Positions 26,291 to 37,534 of a stretch of DNA of 64,000 nucleotides are shown here, piece by piece. The stretch is from assembly GCA_930367205.1 (NCBI GenBank), contig OV884011.1:89513474-89577473 (forward strand). The letters run 5' to 3'. The position numbers and the translations under genes were made by a program. Below the pieces are notes generated by a model, which searched no databases, was not told where the DNA came from, and saw only the letters and a list, made by a program, of their open reading frames with translations. Source of the DNA: Acanthosoma haemorrhoidale. Taxonomy: Eukaryota; Arthropoda; Insecta; Hemiptera; Acanthosomatidae. Every line of letters begins with the position of its first letter. Within the stretch, counting starts at the first letter, position 1.

Positions 26291-27895
26291 CTCTTTCAAG
26301 TACCTCACGATGACAGTTTAAGCTATCGAAAGAGTTAAATAATGTAATGTTAAATAACATTACCTAAACAGGCACTCTATTGGTTCCATTTGTACTGACC
26401 TGAAACAGACAGAAAAAAAAACCTGTTAATTTTATTATTTCAAAGATCGAGTGAATGGTTACTTATTGTTGTCAAGTCCACTTTGGTCATAATGGTTATT
26501 TAGGAATATCCCAGAATCCAACGATCGCTATTTTGGTGACTGCTAGTCCGGAAAATCCTTTTTCTCCTCAGTCCGCCAGTATGGGCCTCAGAGATAAGAA
26601 TTGAGTGTCCCATATATCTTGTTTGTTATTGAGAGCTATGCTTCCAGGAAGGGTTCAGGACGAAACAAAGCCTATTCTGATAGCACACCTCCTTCGGCGC
26701 GTGATTTTGCCATGGCAACGGACTCCCCCATAGTACAGTATTCTTACCATGGTCCACTGTGGTACTGACTAGTGACACCTTGCAATATCCTATATAGTAA
26801 TTAATATAATAAATGAAATTATAGTCCATAATAATAATAATCCACAATACTTCACCGGGTTTGCCGGTTGTTTAATTCAATAATAATTATCAAAAGAGAG
26901 AGAAACATCCTTCCCTACCTCCCCGAGTCGAAACTAGCTGTACTGGACCGTAATTAAAAAAAGACTCACGTCTCGCTACCCGGGATTTGTAATCAATCAA
27001 TTATCGTTTTTTTAGCCAACCACGTTTATAAAGTTATACTCGATTACGGTTGGCTATTGGTATATAATGTAGTAATGCTACAGGAAATACAAAATAAATT
27101 GTAAATAGATTCACCTGAGGATCTATAATTTTATATAATTATCTGGAAATTTAAAGGGGCTATGGCGAAAAAAACAAAAAAAAATAAAGTTAACATCACT
27201 TATATGTGTTACAAAAAATTAATAATTTACTACCAGCTTGTTTTGTTTGTAAGGTTTGATTTTACTGTATTCTCCCAAAGCAGAATGTTTGAGTAAAATA
27301 ATAATGGAGATCGTGTTTTTCTATTGATTACTCAGCCAGTGCACAGTTGAATGATTATTGAAAACGAATTTAATACTATAGGTTCAAAGACTAACTACCA
27401 GCAGATGAACTGAAGATAATTTTTACTAGGCTAGAAAAAAAGAAATATGGAAGTACTTGAAGATTCGTCAGTTAAAAAGCAAACAAAGGATACACGCTGA
27501 AAATCATGATAAATATATGTACCTAAATATACAATAAAAATATAAGTATAATATGTATCTTTACTTCAGCATAATTACGAACTTTTAATGAACTTTTGTA
27601 CAAGAATTGATTTCAACGCGTGTATTTTATTTGCGTGTAGATAAAAACAAACTCTAAACGAGTTAAGTCCTTAATTTTTAGATTAATGAAGCCACATTGA
27701 ATTTAAATTTGGATGTACGGGGCTTATTATTATTAGCGATTATTGGTATTAGAACTTATTTTTTCACTGTTTTATTGTTAAAAGACTTATGACTGAACCT
27801 TTAGCTTGAATGGTATTTATATTTTTTTTCATACTGTGTTAATACTAGCAGAAAAAATGTTTTCAACAATATATCAGAATAAATGTTGGACAGTT

Positions 27896-27990
27896 GTTAA
27901 GGACCGGGAATAGAATCTGGGACCTTCCAAATTTCCAGACCATTCTAACCTATGCCTGCTCGAACACACTAGGCTTTGTCAATATTAAAT
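27896..27990 (-). repeat. tRNA-like SINE fragment (inverted relative to 28526-28605)
   Basis: ACCGGGAATAGAATCTGGGA (about 27903-27922) reads on the minus strand as a diverged T-arm/B box. The adjoining TGCCTGCTCGAACACACTAG and GTCAATATTAA (27953-27988) match the reverse complement of 28568-28600. The two fragments belong to one family in opposite orientation. Confidence 0.5.
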
Positions 27991-28525
27991 TTCTTTTTGT
28001 TTTAAAACCTATCTTATTTTGATATGTTTCGAAATAAACTATAAAGATTACCTGAATGAGACTAATAATTAGTTTTCAAAACTAATAAATTAACCTAAAA
28101 ACTAGAAAATTACACTGGGGCGTCTTATATTTTCTGTAGTTATGCTATATATTCTATAGTGTATAAAGTTATACATCAGATTTAATGAATTTAAATTATT
28201 ATACCAGCTTTTTGAATTTTGAAAGTGGCAGGGCTCATTTTTAAAACATGAGAAATATTTTAGACTGAACTATATGTACCTAAGTACATTTAGTTGCCCT
28301 CGATGGGGGGAAGGGTGGCAGAGTCATGGTGTTAAAAACTGAGGTTTTTCGTGAGGTGTTACAACGAGTGAAAAATTACTGGCACGTGTAACAGGGGCAG
28401 ATCGCCTCCTTTTTTTTTTTTTAATTTTTATCCTCTACGGAGAATATGTCTTACCACTTTTTTCATTATATCTTTCTGAAATAATCAATCCTCTATACGC
28501 GCCTGCACAAATATGATATATTGGG

Positions 28526-28605
28526 GTCTAGCCAAGTTGGCGAAGAAAAACTAAAGAGACTTATTATTGACTAGGCTAGTGTGCATTCGAGCAGCAGGGA
28601 TGGCA
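28526..28605 (+). repeat. tRNA-like SINE fragment with A box
   Basis: TAGCCAAGTTGG (28529-28540) fits the Pol III A-box consensus. It is followed by TTGACTAGGCTAGTGTGCAT and TCGAGCAGCAGGGA, which are shared in inverted orientation with 27953-27988. No intact tRNA fold is present. Confidence 0.5.
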
Positions 28606-28829
28606 CAGAACTCGAACACTGACCCTGTCAACACAGTTTTATTCGGTCAATCATAATAACACAGAGGGATCGTTTACAACAACCAGTAGTGCCTGATATT
28701 GTTGTTAAGCAGTTAAATAACATTGAGAAAATATATTATTCAATTCTGGTGTGTACTGTAATAACACTAGGTGCCCATTTCCTTCGCCCATGTACTTATT
28801 TTTAACAGCATGAAGCCGTAAGCTTTTCG

Positions 28830-29050
28830 GTAATTTTCGGTGTTTTGCGAGGGTAAACTTTCAATAAGGAAATGATCCGAATCACATTAAGCCGAGCAGG
28901 AGGAATCCCTGTTTCCCAATCCCTCCAGGAGGCGAATAATGCGTCCGCAAATTGTTTTCTCCCCTTCCCCACAATTTCCTTCTCCTAGGGTTTATTTACT
29001 CCTTCAAGGGGCAACCAACCATCCCTTAGCAAACTCCCCTGGCCTTCGAC
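28830..29050. other. GC-richer pyrimidine-biased patch, non-coding
   Basis: The sequence from about 28880 to 29050 is rich in CCCT and CTCC motifs and lacks an open frame. It lies 210 bp left of the mariner terminus. No element ends were recognised. Confidence 0.3.
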
Positions 29051-29258
29051 TCTACCCACCAGTAATTAACACTTTTTAGCTATGTTTTTTTTTTTTCATT
29101 TTATTATTATAACCACTTGTCGAGTTTGTTTGTACACTGAGGGAAATTGGGTTAGTTGGTAATTAACAAACGTCAATTTATTTCGTCCAGTTCGATCTCG
29201 TTAAATTTACAGTTTTAAATGAGAAGAAGAGAATTTTCCAATTAGCGGAGAATGGATT

Positions 29259-30290
29259 TTAGGTTGGCCAAAAATTCCGTTCGGTTTTTTAAGCAAAAAT
29301 AAAACACAAATTAAAAACACAAAGCGATTTATTCAATCAATGATATTATTGCCGTTTTGTTCTAGTATCTTCTCGTGGGCAGATTCATATTTCCATGCTT
29401 AAAGAATTACCTGTCTTTACTGGCACAAAAATTTTCCAAGTGGATTTTTACATCTTCAGAGTTGAAGGTCTGTTTATTCAATTAATTTTGAAGAGACCGA
29501 AAAAGGTGGAAATCTGAAGGTGCCAGGTCGGGCGAATATGGATGGTACGACAAAACTTCCCAGCCAAGCTCCAGTAACTTCTGCTGCGTCTGCAAAGAAG
29601 TGTGCGGTCTGGCATTGTCATGATGGAAGACAATTCCCTTATGGTTGGCTAGTTCTGGTCACTTCTGGTGGATCGCTGCATTTAATTTGTCCAGCTGGTC
29701 ACGGTACACATCCGAATAGATGGTCCTGTTCGTAGGAAGAAGTTCGTAAAAGACAACGCCCCTCCAATCCCACCAAATCGAGAGCATAACCTTCTTTGGG
29801 TGAAGTCCTGCATTGGGGGTTGTTAGTGGTAATTCGCCGCGCTTCTCCCATGAGCGTTTGCGCTCTACATTGTTATAGACGGTCCACTTCGTCCCCTGTC
29901 ATCATTCTCTTCAAAAAAGGATTGTTTTCTTCAAGTTCCCGCAACGAATCACAGATGGAAATCCTTTGGGCGAGGTTAGCCTCACTAAGTTGATGGGGAA
30001 CCCAAACATCGAGCCTGCTCACGTAGCCAAGTTGATGCAGATGGTTTTCAACATTCGATTTGGATATTTTGAGGATAACTGCGATCTCCCTGGTTGTATA
30101 ACGGGGATTGGTGTCGACTAATTCCTTCACTTTGTCGCTGTTAATCTCAGTTGGCCGGCCAGAGCGAGGTGCGTCTTGAACCCGAAAAATTTCCCGATCG
30201 AAGTCTTGTAAACCACTTCTGGCACACACGTTCTGTAACAGCCTTCTCTCCGTATATAGCGCATATCTTCCTACTGTTCTCCTGAATACT
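29259..30290 (-). mobile_element. Degenerate mariner element, 5' end truncated
   Basis: The element reads on the minus strand. Its 3' end is at 29259, where the terminal repeat TTAGGTTGGCCAAAAATTCC is plain, followed by AATAAATCG-type trailer sequence. Transposase-like sequence extends to about 30285, where similarity stops within the first part of the protein. No matching terminal repeat is seen to the right. About 1.03 kb of a usual element of roughly 1.3 kb remains. TA flanking is not preserved at the left end. Confidence 0.9.
29330..30285 (-). pseudogene. Mariner transposase (DD34D) pseudogene
   Basis: It once encoded the cut-and-paste transposase of a mariner element. Pieces in order on the minus strand: KICAIYGEKAVTER (first HTH), KWFTRLRSGNFS, then after a frameshift QDAPRSGRPTEI, YTTREIAVILKISKSNVENH (second HTH), GYVSRLDVWVPH and FLKRMMTGDE (first catalytic D). 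A second frameshift follows directly, then VYNNVERKRSW and KKVMLSIWWDWRG. An in-frame stop comes before [11 protein letters not shown] (second D) and [13 protein letters not shown] (third D, 34 residues after the second). More stops lie near the C-terminus. All three acidic residues remain, but at least two frameshifts and several stops make it inactive. The N-terminal 30-40 residues are missing. Confidence 0.93.
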
Positions 30291-32786
30291 ATTATGTTAA
30301 GTGAGTTAAAAAAAAATCGTTATAATCGGAGCTAGAAAAGAATAGTAATGCAAAAAAAAGTTTAAAAAAAAATACCGATTAGATACTACCAAAAATTTGA
30401 ATTGTTCAAGTTTTTTTTGTAAATAAGCTAAACTTTTATCGGTGTACTTTTATCATTTATCTTTTATTTTATGTTTGTAAAAAGATATTTTCCATATTTC
30501 TGAGAAAGTATACAATTTTAAATTCTTAAATAAAAAAAAAATGTTTTTTAAGTAAGTAAACAGTTATATTAATTTGTATTCTTCATTCATTTAATTCCCT
30601 CAAGGTATTTAGAAATTTTAGTGTATATATGTCTGCCATTGGATAGCAGAAATAAACACAGGACCGGTGAGCCCCACTCACTGTTGGTGGCCAGCCTTCC
30701 CGACCAACCCAATTTATCCTCAACCCAATGTAGATGTTCGATTGGCCTACCCTTCGCTAATACTTTTCCAGCCCCTGTCTGGTTTATCTTTCCACTCAGC
30801 CGGTAATTGCTGTCGATATTTCATCCCCTCTCCACTAACTACCCTAATGAAAACAATGATTTGGACTCGAGTGCTCTCTTGTTTGGCGGTGCCAGAACCC
30901 CAGTTGTGAATTCAATGTTAGTAGTGAGGGAATTTTGGCAGCGTAGCTTGCCACCCCGAAACCCCAGTCTTGCGCAGCATTTTGGTTTTCAGTAAAGACA
31001 CGGAATTGTGACGAGTTATTTTAACCCTAAATTATATTAAATTACTAAGGAATTTTCGTACCATAAATTAGGAATCCACCGATCAGATGATTAATATGCC
31101 CATGCAGCATATTTCAGTCGTCTGAATCACCTGGACTGAAATTGGTAACGGCTAATTCTTTATATTGGGGCACCGTCCCCATTTACCACTGTAACACTGG
31201 CACTAATAATAATATCGAAAATGTTACCTTAGAAGATGTCACCTCTAACGTGCACAACAGCAATACGGCAATGACGTCAACAAAGGCGGCGAGATGGCAC
31301 TGAACTAATGATAATCCTCCGAAAAGTATATCACTTAAAATGTGCCTTTGGCTTATGTTTTAACTTCCAAATTCAGGTTAGGTTAGGTTATTGAATAATT
31401 TACTTTATTCATTCTTTATTGATTCTAGCGAGTTCATGTTTGTCACTGAGGGCGGATTTTATAAGCGAGAACAGAGAGAGAGATACATCACATTCTTGTG
31501 AAAGTAGTGTCAACCCAAAGAGTACAGTTTACGATCCCCTATAAAACCGAATTGAATAGGTTGGTTGTTCGTACCTAGTAGCATACGTGAATGTTTTTCA
31601 ATAACCTTAGGTAATATTGAGCAATAAATCTAAACCGTTTCAAGGGCGATTTTATTGCATCACAAAATTATATGCTGGTTTGATCAATAGACAGTTACTA
31701 CTTTCAACTAACAAAACAATATATATATATAAGAAAATAAAGGTTTGATTACAAAAAGTAATGTTTTGTTACTGATAATTCCTGCTTTAAAAATATGTAA
31801 TAACTAACCCATACTCTAATTTCTAAGTTCTTATTTTTGTACAAGCAACAGTTTTAAGGCATAAATTTTGAATAATAATTTTTCTTTGTGGAACCATATT
31901 CGAGCATTCATGACTAGATATACTCAAGTATACGTACAGTCTGGTCTAATCACTTGCATGTGTGTTTAGTTCCTTCCTATACTGATATTTGAAAAACTAT
32001 GCATCGCGTAAATCGGACGTGGGAGTGTATTGACATTCTCACTGGTCGGAGGTTGAGGGTCAGGTACCTCACTCCCCCCATGCTAAGGAGATCCTGTCCC
32101 TCCTGAATTTTCAAAGGGTTAAATTGAGCTGCTGCGGCTTCCCCCGTGTTGTACTCAGCCAGTTGGCCTGAATTGCAAATCCGAACCACGCAAAAGCCGG
32201 TAGGCTCTGTTCCCTTCTTTTTTTTCTTTTTTTTTATAGCGGATTTCAGTCATCAGGACTGAGAAAAAACACGTAATAGCGTTCCTGTAAAATTGACATG
32301 AAGGAATCGAAAGCTCTTTTCTGAAGTGATTACCTTTTGTTACATTTCTTCCAAAATACGTGAAAAAAAAATTATATAATGTTGAGTTGAGGTGGTTCGT
32401 TTATTCTAATGAATTCAGATATTGATTGCCGTTATAGCCCCTACAACCTTCCTGCCCATAGTTAAGCACATTAGCAAAAAGCAGAAGATTGTGCCAGAGA
32501 CACAATTATTCTACAGATTAAGTAGAATCAATATTAAGCAAGAAAGATAGAATCATCTACTAATATTCAAGGAATAGGACTAACTAATGAATTTTACAAC
32601 ACCTTCCCAGACAACCAAAAATGTTTTTATATTAAATGATCTGTTTCTAATTGACAGCACTCCTTTGAGAATGTTGCCTATATTATACTAAAAAATAAAG
32701 ATATATAGAATACCTGGGAAAATAAATCATTTCACACATCAATTTAGCATATTGGATAATTATGTAATTTACATTGCGAAAGTCAC
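30291..32786. other. Non-coding stretch right of the mariner remnant
   Basis: A pyrimidine-rich patch at 30650-30990 gives overlapping short frames without family motifs. A minus frame at 31977-32189 is unrecognised. A tiny GGTTAGGTTAGGTTA run lies near 31378. No gene is supported. Confidence 0.45.
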
Positions 32787-32875
32787 CCACTGGTCCAGGG
32801 TAGCTCAGTTGTTTGAGTCCCGTACTGTATATCAGGAGGGAGAAATACAATTTCCGTACACTGATCCCAGGCCAG
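32787..32875 (+). repeat. tRNA-derived SINE head
   Basis: GGGTAGCTCAGTTGTTTGAG (about 32798-32817) has the D-arm/A-box pattern of a tRNA. TTCCGTACACTGATCCCAGG (about 32851-32870) sits where a diverged B box is expected. The anticodon-arm region does not fold well, so this is a SINE head, not a tRNA gene. Confidence 0.5.
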
Positions 32876-33579
32876 AAAGGAGTTATATAGCTACATTAAT
32901 AACCTTATTACCCTATCGTGCTTTCCTAACCCAATAATATTGCACTGGTACCTGTATACAGGCATGAAGTCGAAAATCAGATTGATGAAGGGCCTATTAT
33001 ATTAACAGTGAGATCGAAAGCTCAGCACATCAAGATATGAAATATATCAATATTTCAACAAAACCACAATAGCAACAACAAATAGGTTACAATAGCATTG
33101 CCTGCTCTGTTTTCGGAAGCATATAAGTAAGATTTTGGCACGCCCAAAGATTGCGAAATTTCATTTAAAATAAAGGAACATATAAATCTCTTAAATGAAT
33201 CTTTCCTATTTTATTAGAGATCAATTAACTTAAACCAAACGCGATAGAAAACTTAATTAAATCAAACAATTTTATTTACATAAATAGTTAAATGTCTTTT
33301 TATGACTAAATATAGTTTTAAAACTTTGAACTGGAATGATCCTGCATTTTTTTTTTTTCTTGTCCAAGGAGGACACTAACTTTTTAAGTAAGAGAATAGA
33401 AAACTTTTCTTGGGAAACTTCCGGAATATATAATGGTACATCCAAGTTTACATATTCATGCCGGGTAAGGACGCTCCATTTTTTATAATTCCTGAAATGA
33501 ATGCGTACCGATCCAGTCATTTATGAAAATGTTATTTATTATTATTCATATTTATAAGTATAGTTTATAATCAGAAGTG

Positions 33580-33655
33580 GTCAAGCGTGATTGATGCTTT
33601 TTATAGGCTGATATGACTAGAAAGATTGAGGTCAAATCTCGTCTTGGTTCAGAAA
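33580..33655 (+). repeat. Possible tRNA-derived SINE fragment
   Basis: AGTGGTCAAGCGTGATTGAT resembles an A box, and GAGGTCAAATCTCGTCTTGG about 55 bases later resembles a T arm with GAG/CTC pairing. It is diverged, so this is low certainty. Confidence 0.4.
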
Positions 33656-36600
33656 ATTAAATATTTACTATCAGCCTACGAAAAAAATGTATTAATGTGT
33701 AACCTCTCTATCACTTCCCTTTACTGGATGTAATAGTAGAAATAAACGGAAAACTTGATTTTAAATATATATAAACATCATTAAGTGTTTACAGCAGTGA
33801 AAACTTTTTAAATATCACTCAAACATAGGAGGAATCCACCGTAAACTATTTTCAAAAACGTACAATAAAAAAAGTAATAGTTTTATTTTTCATAAACTTA
33901 ACTATTTTTACAACGTCTATAGTGTACCCTAAATGTGTGAATGACCTGAAGACAGAATCAAAACGAATAATTTTCACGAGCGAAACAATGTTTGAGCGCA
34001 GTTTAACTTTAGAGTCATCAAGAACAATGCCTGCGCGAAAACTGTAATTTTAGTACTCGCATTAGCACTATCAAGAGCTTACGCTGCTATTATCAGGTGT
34101 AGTGCACATTAGGAGCCATGATTAGCAGCATCATCAGCACATAAAAATGACAGCGTGACCAGTTTAAGGCGCAGGTGCGTATAATAAAATATACTTACGA
34201 GTACTTATTTTTGTGCAGACATTGTGGTTACAAAACGTGTATATAATATATTTATAACATTAAATATTATAATATAATAATTATAATCAATTATTAAATT
34301 ATTTATTTGATTTTCCACTTCATTAACATTTTTAATATACAGCAAACATGTAATACAAACAGACATAACGCAACTGTCTGTATGTATCCGGTACCAGTCA
34401 GGGATTGGTAAACATATATTACTTATATCGTTATTAATTGACAGCTCATTAATTCGAATGGTATATATAGATAACTATGCTATCGAAATCAATTTACATT
34501 AACTGGTCGTTGGTAATTTCGTAACGGAAAGATATTTTAAAACGTAAAACAATTTATAAGGCGTTTAAGTCTTAAGCTACTCAACTTGTGATGAGCTTAT
34601 CGAAGGAGAACTTCACAAAGCTTAGGGGTCTCAGCAAACTTGGTCATTAAGACTAATTTTCGCTCGATTTAGTAGTACCTTAGTACCTTAAGCACATTTG
34701 TCTATTAACGGGCGATTTCTGTAGAGCACACTATCATTTTCGTATTGTCCTCTTTTCAATAATTTAAATCCACAACCAACAATAATTCGTATGAAACCTA
34801 GTTCTATAGCCTCCCCGATGTAATCCATTAATATTTAGTGAAATTGTACAGAGTAATGGTAGTATATACATCTATTTTATTTCTAGTCTCATAAGTGAAG
34901 AGTTTTAATACGCCTGCGTCAAGCAACAATGTATTTAAAATACTTTAAAAAGGTGTAATAACAAAGTAAGGGCTATTTGTCACAAGGTTAAATAAGCTTT
35001 TCTCCATTATGCTTAATCAGAAAGTAAAAGCGTACCCTGCTTGTTGCTTTCTGTTTAGGTGGAGCATCGCAGATCACTTCCCAGGAGTCAAACCACAAAA
35101 CGAGCAGGGAAGGCGGAAACGCTACCGTCCAGCCATACCGTTCCCCCTTTATTCGAGATTATCAATGTAAACGAATTAACATTTAATGAATAACAAGCAT
35201 CGGATGTGGCGGCAACAAATCTGTGTCGTTAGTTCATTAGTTATTAGTAGGGGTGAGGTTGGTAGGAGATACAGGAAGAAGGGTGGGGTGGGGGGTCATG
35301 TGTCGGAGTGCGAGGGTGTATGGTCGTAGTAGAAGTAGAAAAGTATCTTTGTGTGCACGTGTCCCGGTGTGTGTGTGTCGGTGGAGTAGGGGGTGCGCGG
35401 AGCAGAGATCTCGTTATTTAATGTACAAAACATCCCCCTTTTAGCCCATCTACCCTTTATCCCGCCCTCGACAACACACTCCGGAAAAACGTTTTTCAAG
35501 CCCATTTTGTTAGAAGTAACACATATCTCACCTCCTCACCGGGTATAAAACGGAGAGGAAAGGTGAGATTATATAGGCACAAATTCCTCCATTCAACATT
35601 ATTCTTCTCCGTATTAACAATAACATTTATTTCTTGAAATTGTAAAAATAACTTATTTAATAATGAAATTTTATTTGATTCTGTAAAAATATGCATTCAT
35701 AAATTAAACGACAAACCCTTATATCTTCAGACTTCTTCCAGTACAATGGAAATAGCTAAACTCCCAATTTTTATAATAGACAAAAGAAAAACAATATTAA
35801 AAAAAAAAAAACATTCAGAACTACATACAGGGAAATCACCTTAGCAGACGGTGAAGTAATTATATAGCTACAGGGTTTGGGTTATTCATTTAACTGAAGA
35901 AACGTGTGATTGCATTTTCAAGAAACGTTTCAAAACTATATGTATGTATAGTATATACTATGTAATCAACTATATATGTAAATAACATTTTCATTAGTTA
36001 GGTTATATGATGTAATGAAATGACAAATTAGTAGTTTCGCCCATCTTTCCCTATTTCTTTGGCGTAGTCGAACGATTTTACATTTATTTTACCTGGAAAT
36101 GTGTTATTAGTTACACTCCTTAGCTATTATGTTTAAAGCATATTTAAAATATATGGGAACTTGTTTAGCCATCCTAGTCACCTAGCGCAGTCATTATACA
36201 GCTTCACACATTACTACATTCATTCTCGAAGATTAAACCGGGAATCTTGGGGCACACTGTGAGATCTTAATAGGATATCATTAAGAGTTTAGAAGCTAAC
36301 ATACCAAAAGGATCAAATTATATTTTATTGTTTTGTTTTTTGGTGCACCTCCAGTACTAAGACAAACTTTTAAAGAGTAACGTACAAGATACTATGTTTA
36401 TGTAACAACCAGTCGGAGATAGGAAAATCATTTACAAGACATAATCCGAAATCTCTGAATTAGCTGAGGAACAAAATGAGATTATTGTTCCTCCATTGTT
36501 AAAGTTTACCTGAATCGTACCCTGGATCTAAGGTCGGACGGGGGACAATGGTAGCCGTACTTATGAAAACGGAACAAATACTACTTAGTGAGAATTGGGT

Positions 36601-37271
36601 ACAATTGTAAGAGGGGCTTAACCAGAGAACATAAAACCAATAAGAAGGCGGAGTGTCGAACAGCTGTCACTGAGAGAGGAGTTGCCTCAGGCAAGTACAA
36701 AAGAACAACAAAGCGTTTATACTTTGCGCAAGTAGGTAAGCCACCTCTTTGTGAACTACTTAGTTCGTGGAAGCCTTAAAGGTCCTTAAGGATTACCTTA
36801 AGTTCCTGTGAGGCATTCCGACGTTTAAGGATCTTCAAAATTGATAACCTGTTCCCTCTTCGTACGGGGCGAAACGGATATAAAGTTGTAACAAAAGGAA
36901 CCGTACATTCGCTATGAAAGCATTCTATTTTTTTTTCTGCTGAGCAGTGTTAATTGTTTACTCTAAATTGTAAGTTTTGCGGTCAAGTGCTTCACTCCGG
37001 AAGCAGTTGGCTTGTTCAGAGTATCAGGTATCCTATTTACTGGAATCATGATATTTAGTTCGGTGTTAATGGTGATTTCTGAACCCACAATGAAGACACG
37101 TTAGGAGAAAACACACTGGGGCAAAACACGAACAAAGCGCATAGGGTTTCAGAAGAAAATGGCCAAGTCACTTTAGTCTATACTTTAATTGTCTTATAAA
37201 TAGTTCATTTATCTTAATTACTTATTGCCTTTAAAGGCAGATTGTAATTTTAGCACAATAAAGAAAATAAA
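33656..37271. other. Non-coding stretch
   Basis: AT-rich with moderately GC-richer patches at 34000-34190, 35040-35130 and a G-rich stretch at 35245-35400. No splice-supported exon or known family was seen. Confidence 0.45.
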
Positions 37272-37528
37272 TCTGTACCTCGGAGAGATACAACACTATG
37301 TCCATTTTTTTCCATATTGACTTTATTACCGTAAAAAAGGTTTTTTTTCATTTTATAACAACTGCATGATGTAAATAACAATAAATAGAATGTTCTGGTA
37401 AAATATTTAATAATTTATTTAATTAACACAATTAATTTATAAACACTTTTTGTTGAAAAAAAGTTTAAAACTCCTCTCCTGTAAAGTTATGAAAATGGAC
37501 ATAGTGTTGTATCTCTCCGAGGTACAGA
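37272..37528. mobile_element. MITE with about 37-bp terminal inverted repeats
   Basis: The left arm from 37272 (TCTGTACCTCGGAGAGATAC, continuing through CAACACTATGTCCATTTTT) is repeated as its exact reverse complement ending at 37528. The 257-bp element has an AT-rich core and no coding frame. AATAAA flanks both sides (37266-37271 and 37529-37534) and may be the target duplication, although AT-rich flanks make this uncertain. Near-perfect arms suggest a fairly recent insertion. The superfamily is unknown. Confidence 0.85.
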
Positions 37529-37534
37529 AATAAA

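Noticed and set aside
31376..31393. Telomere-like GGTTAGGTTAGGTTA
   Set aside because: It has fewer than three TTAGG units, too short to be an interstitial telomere.
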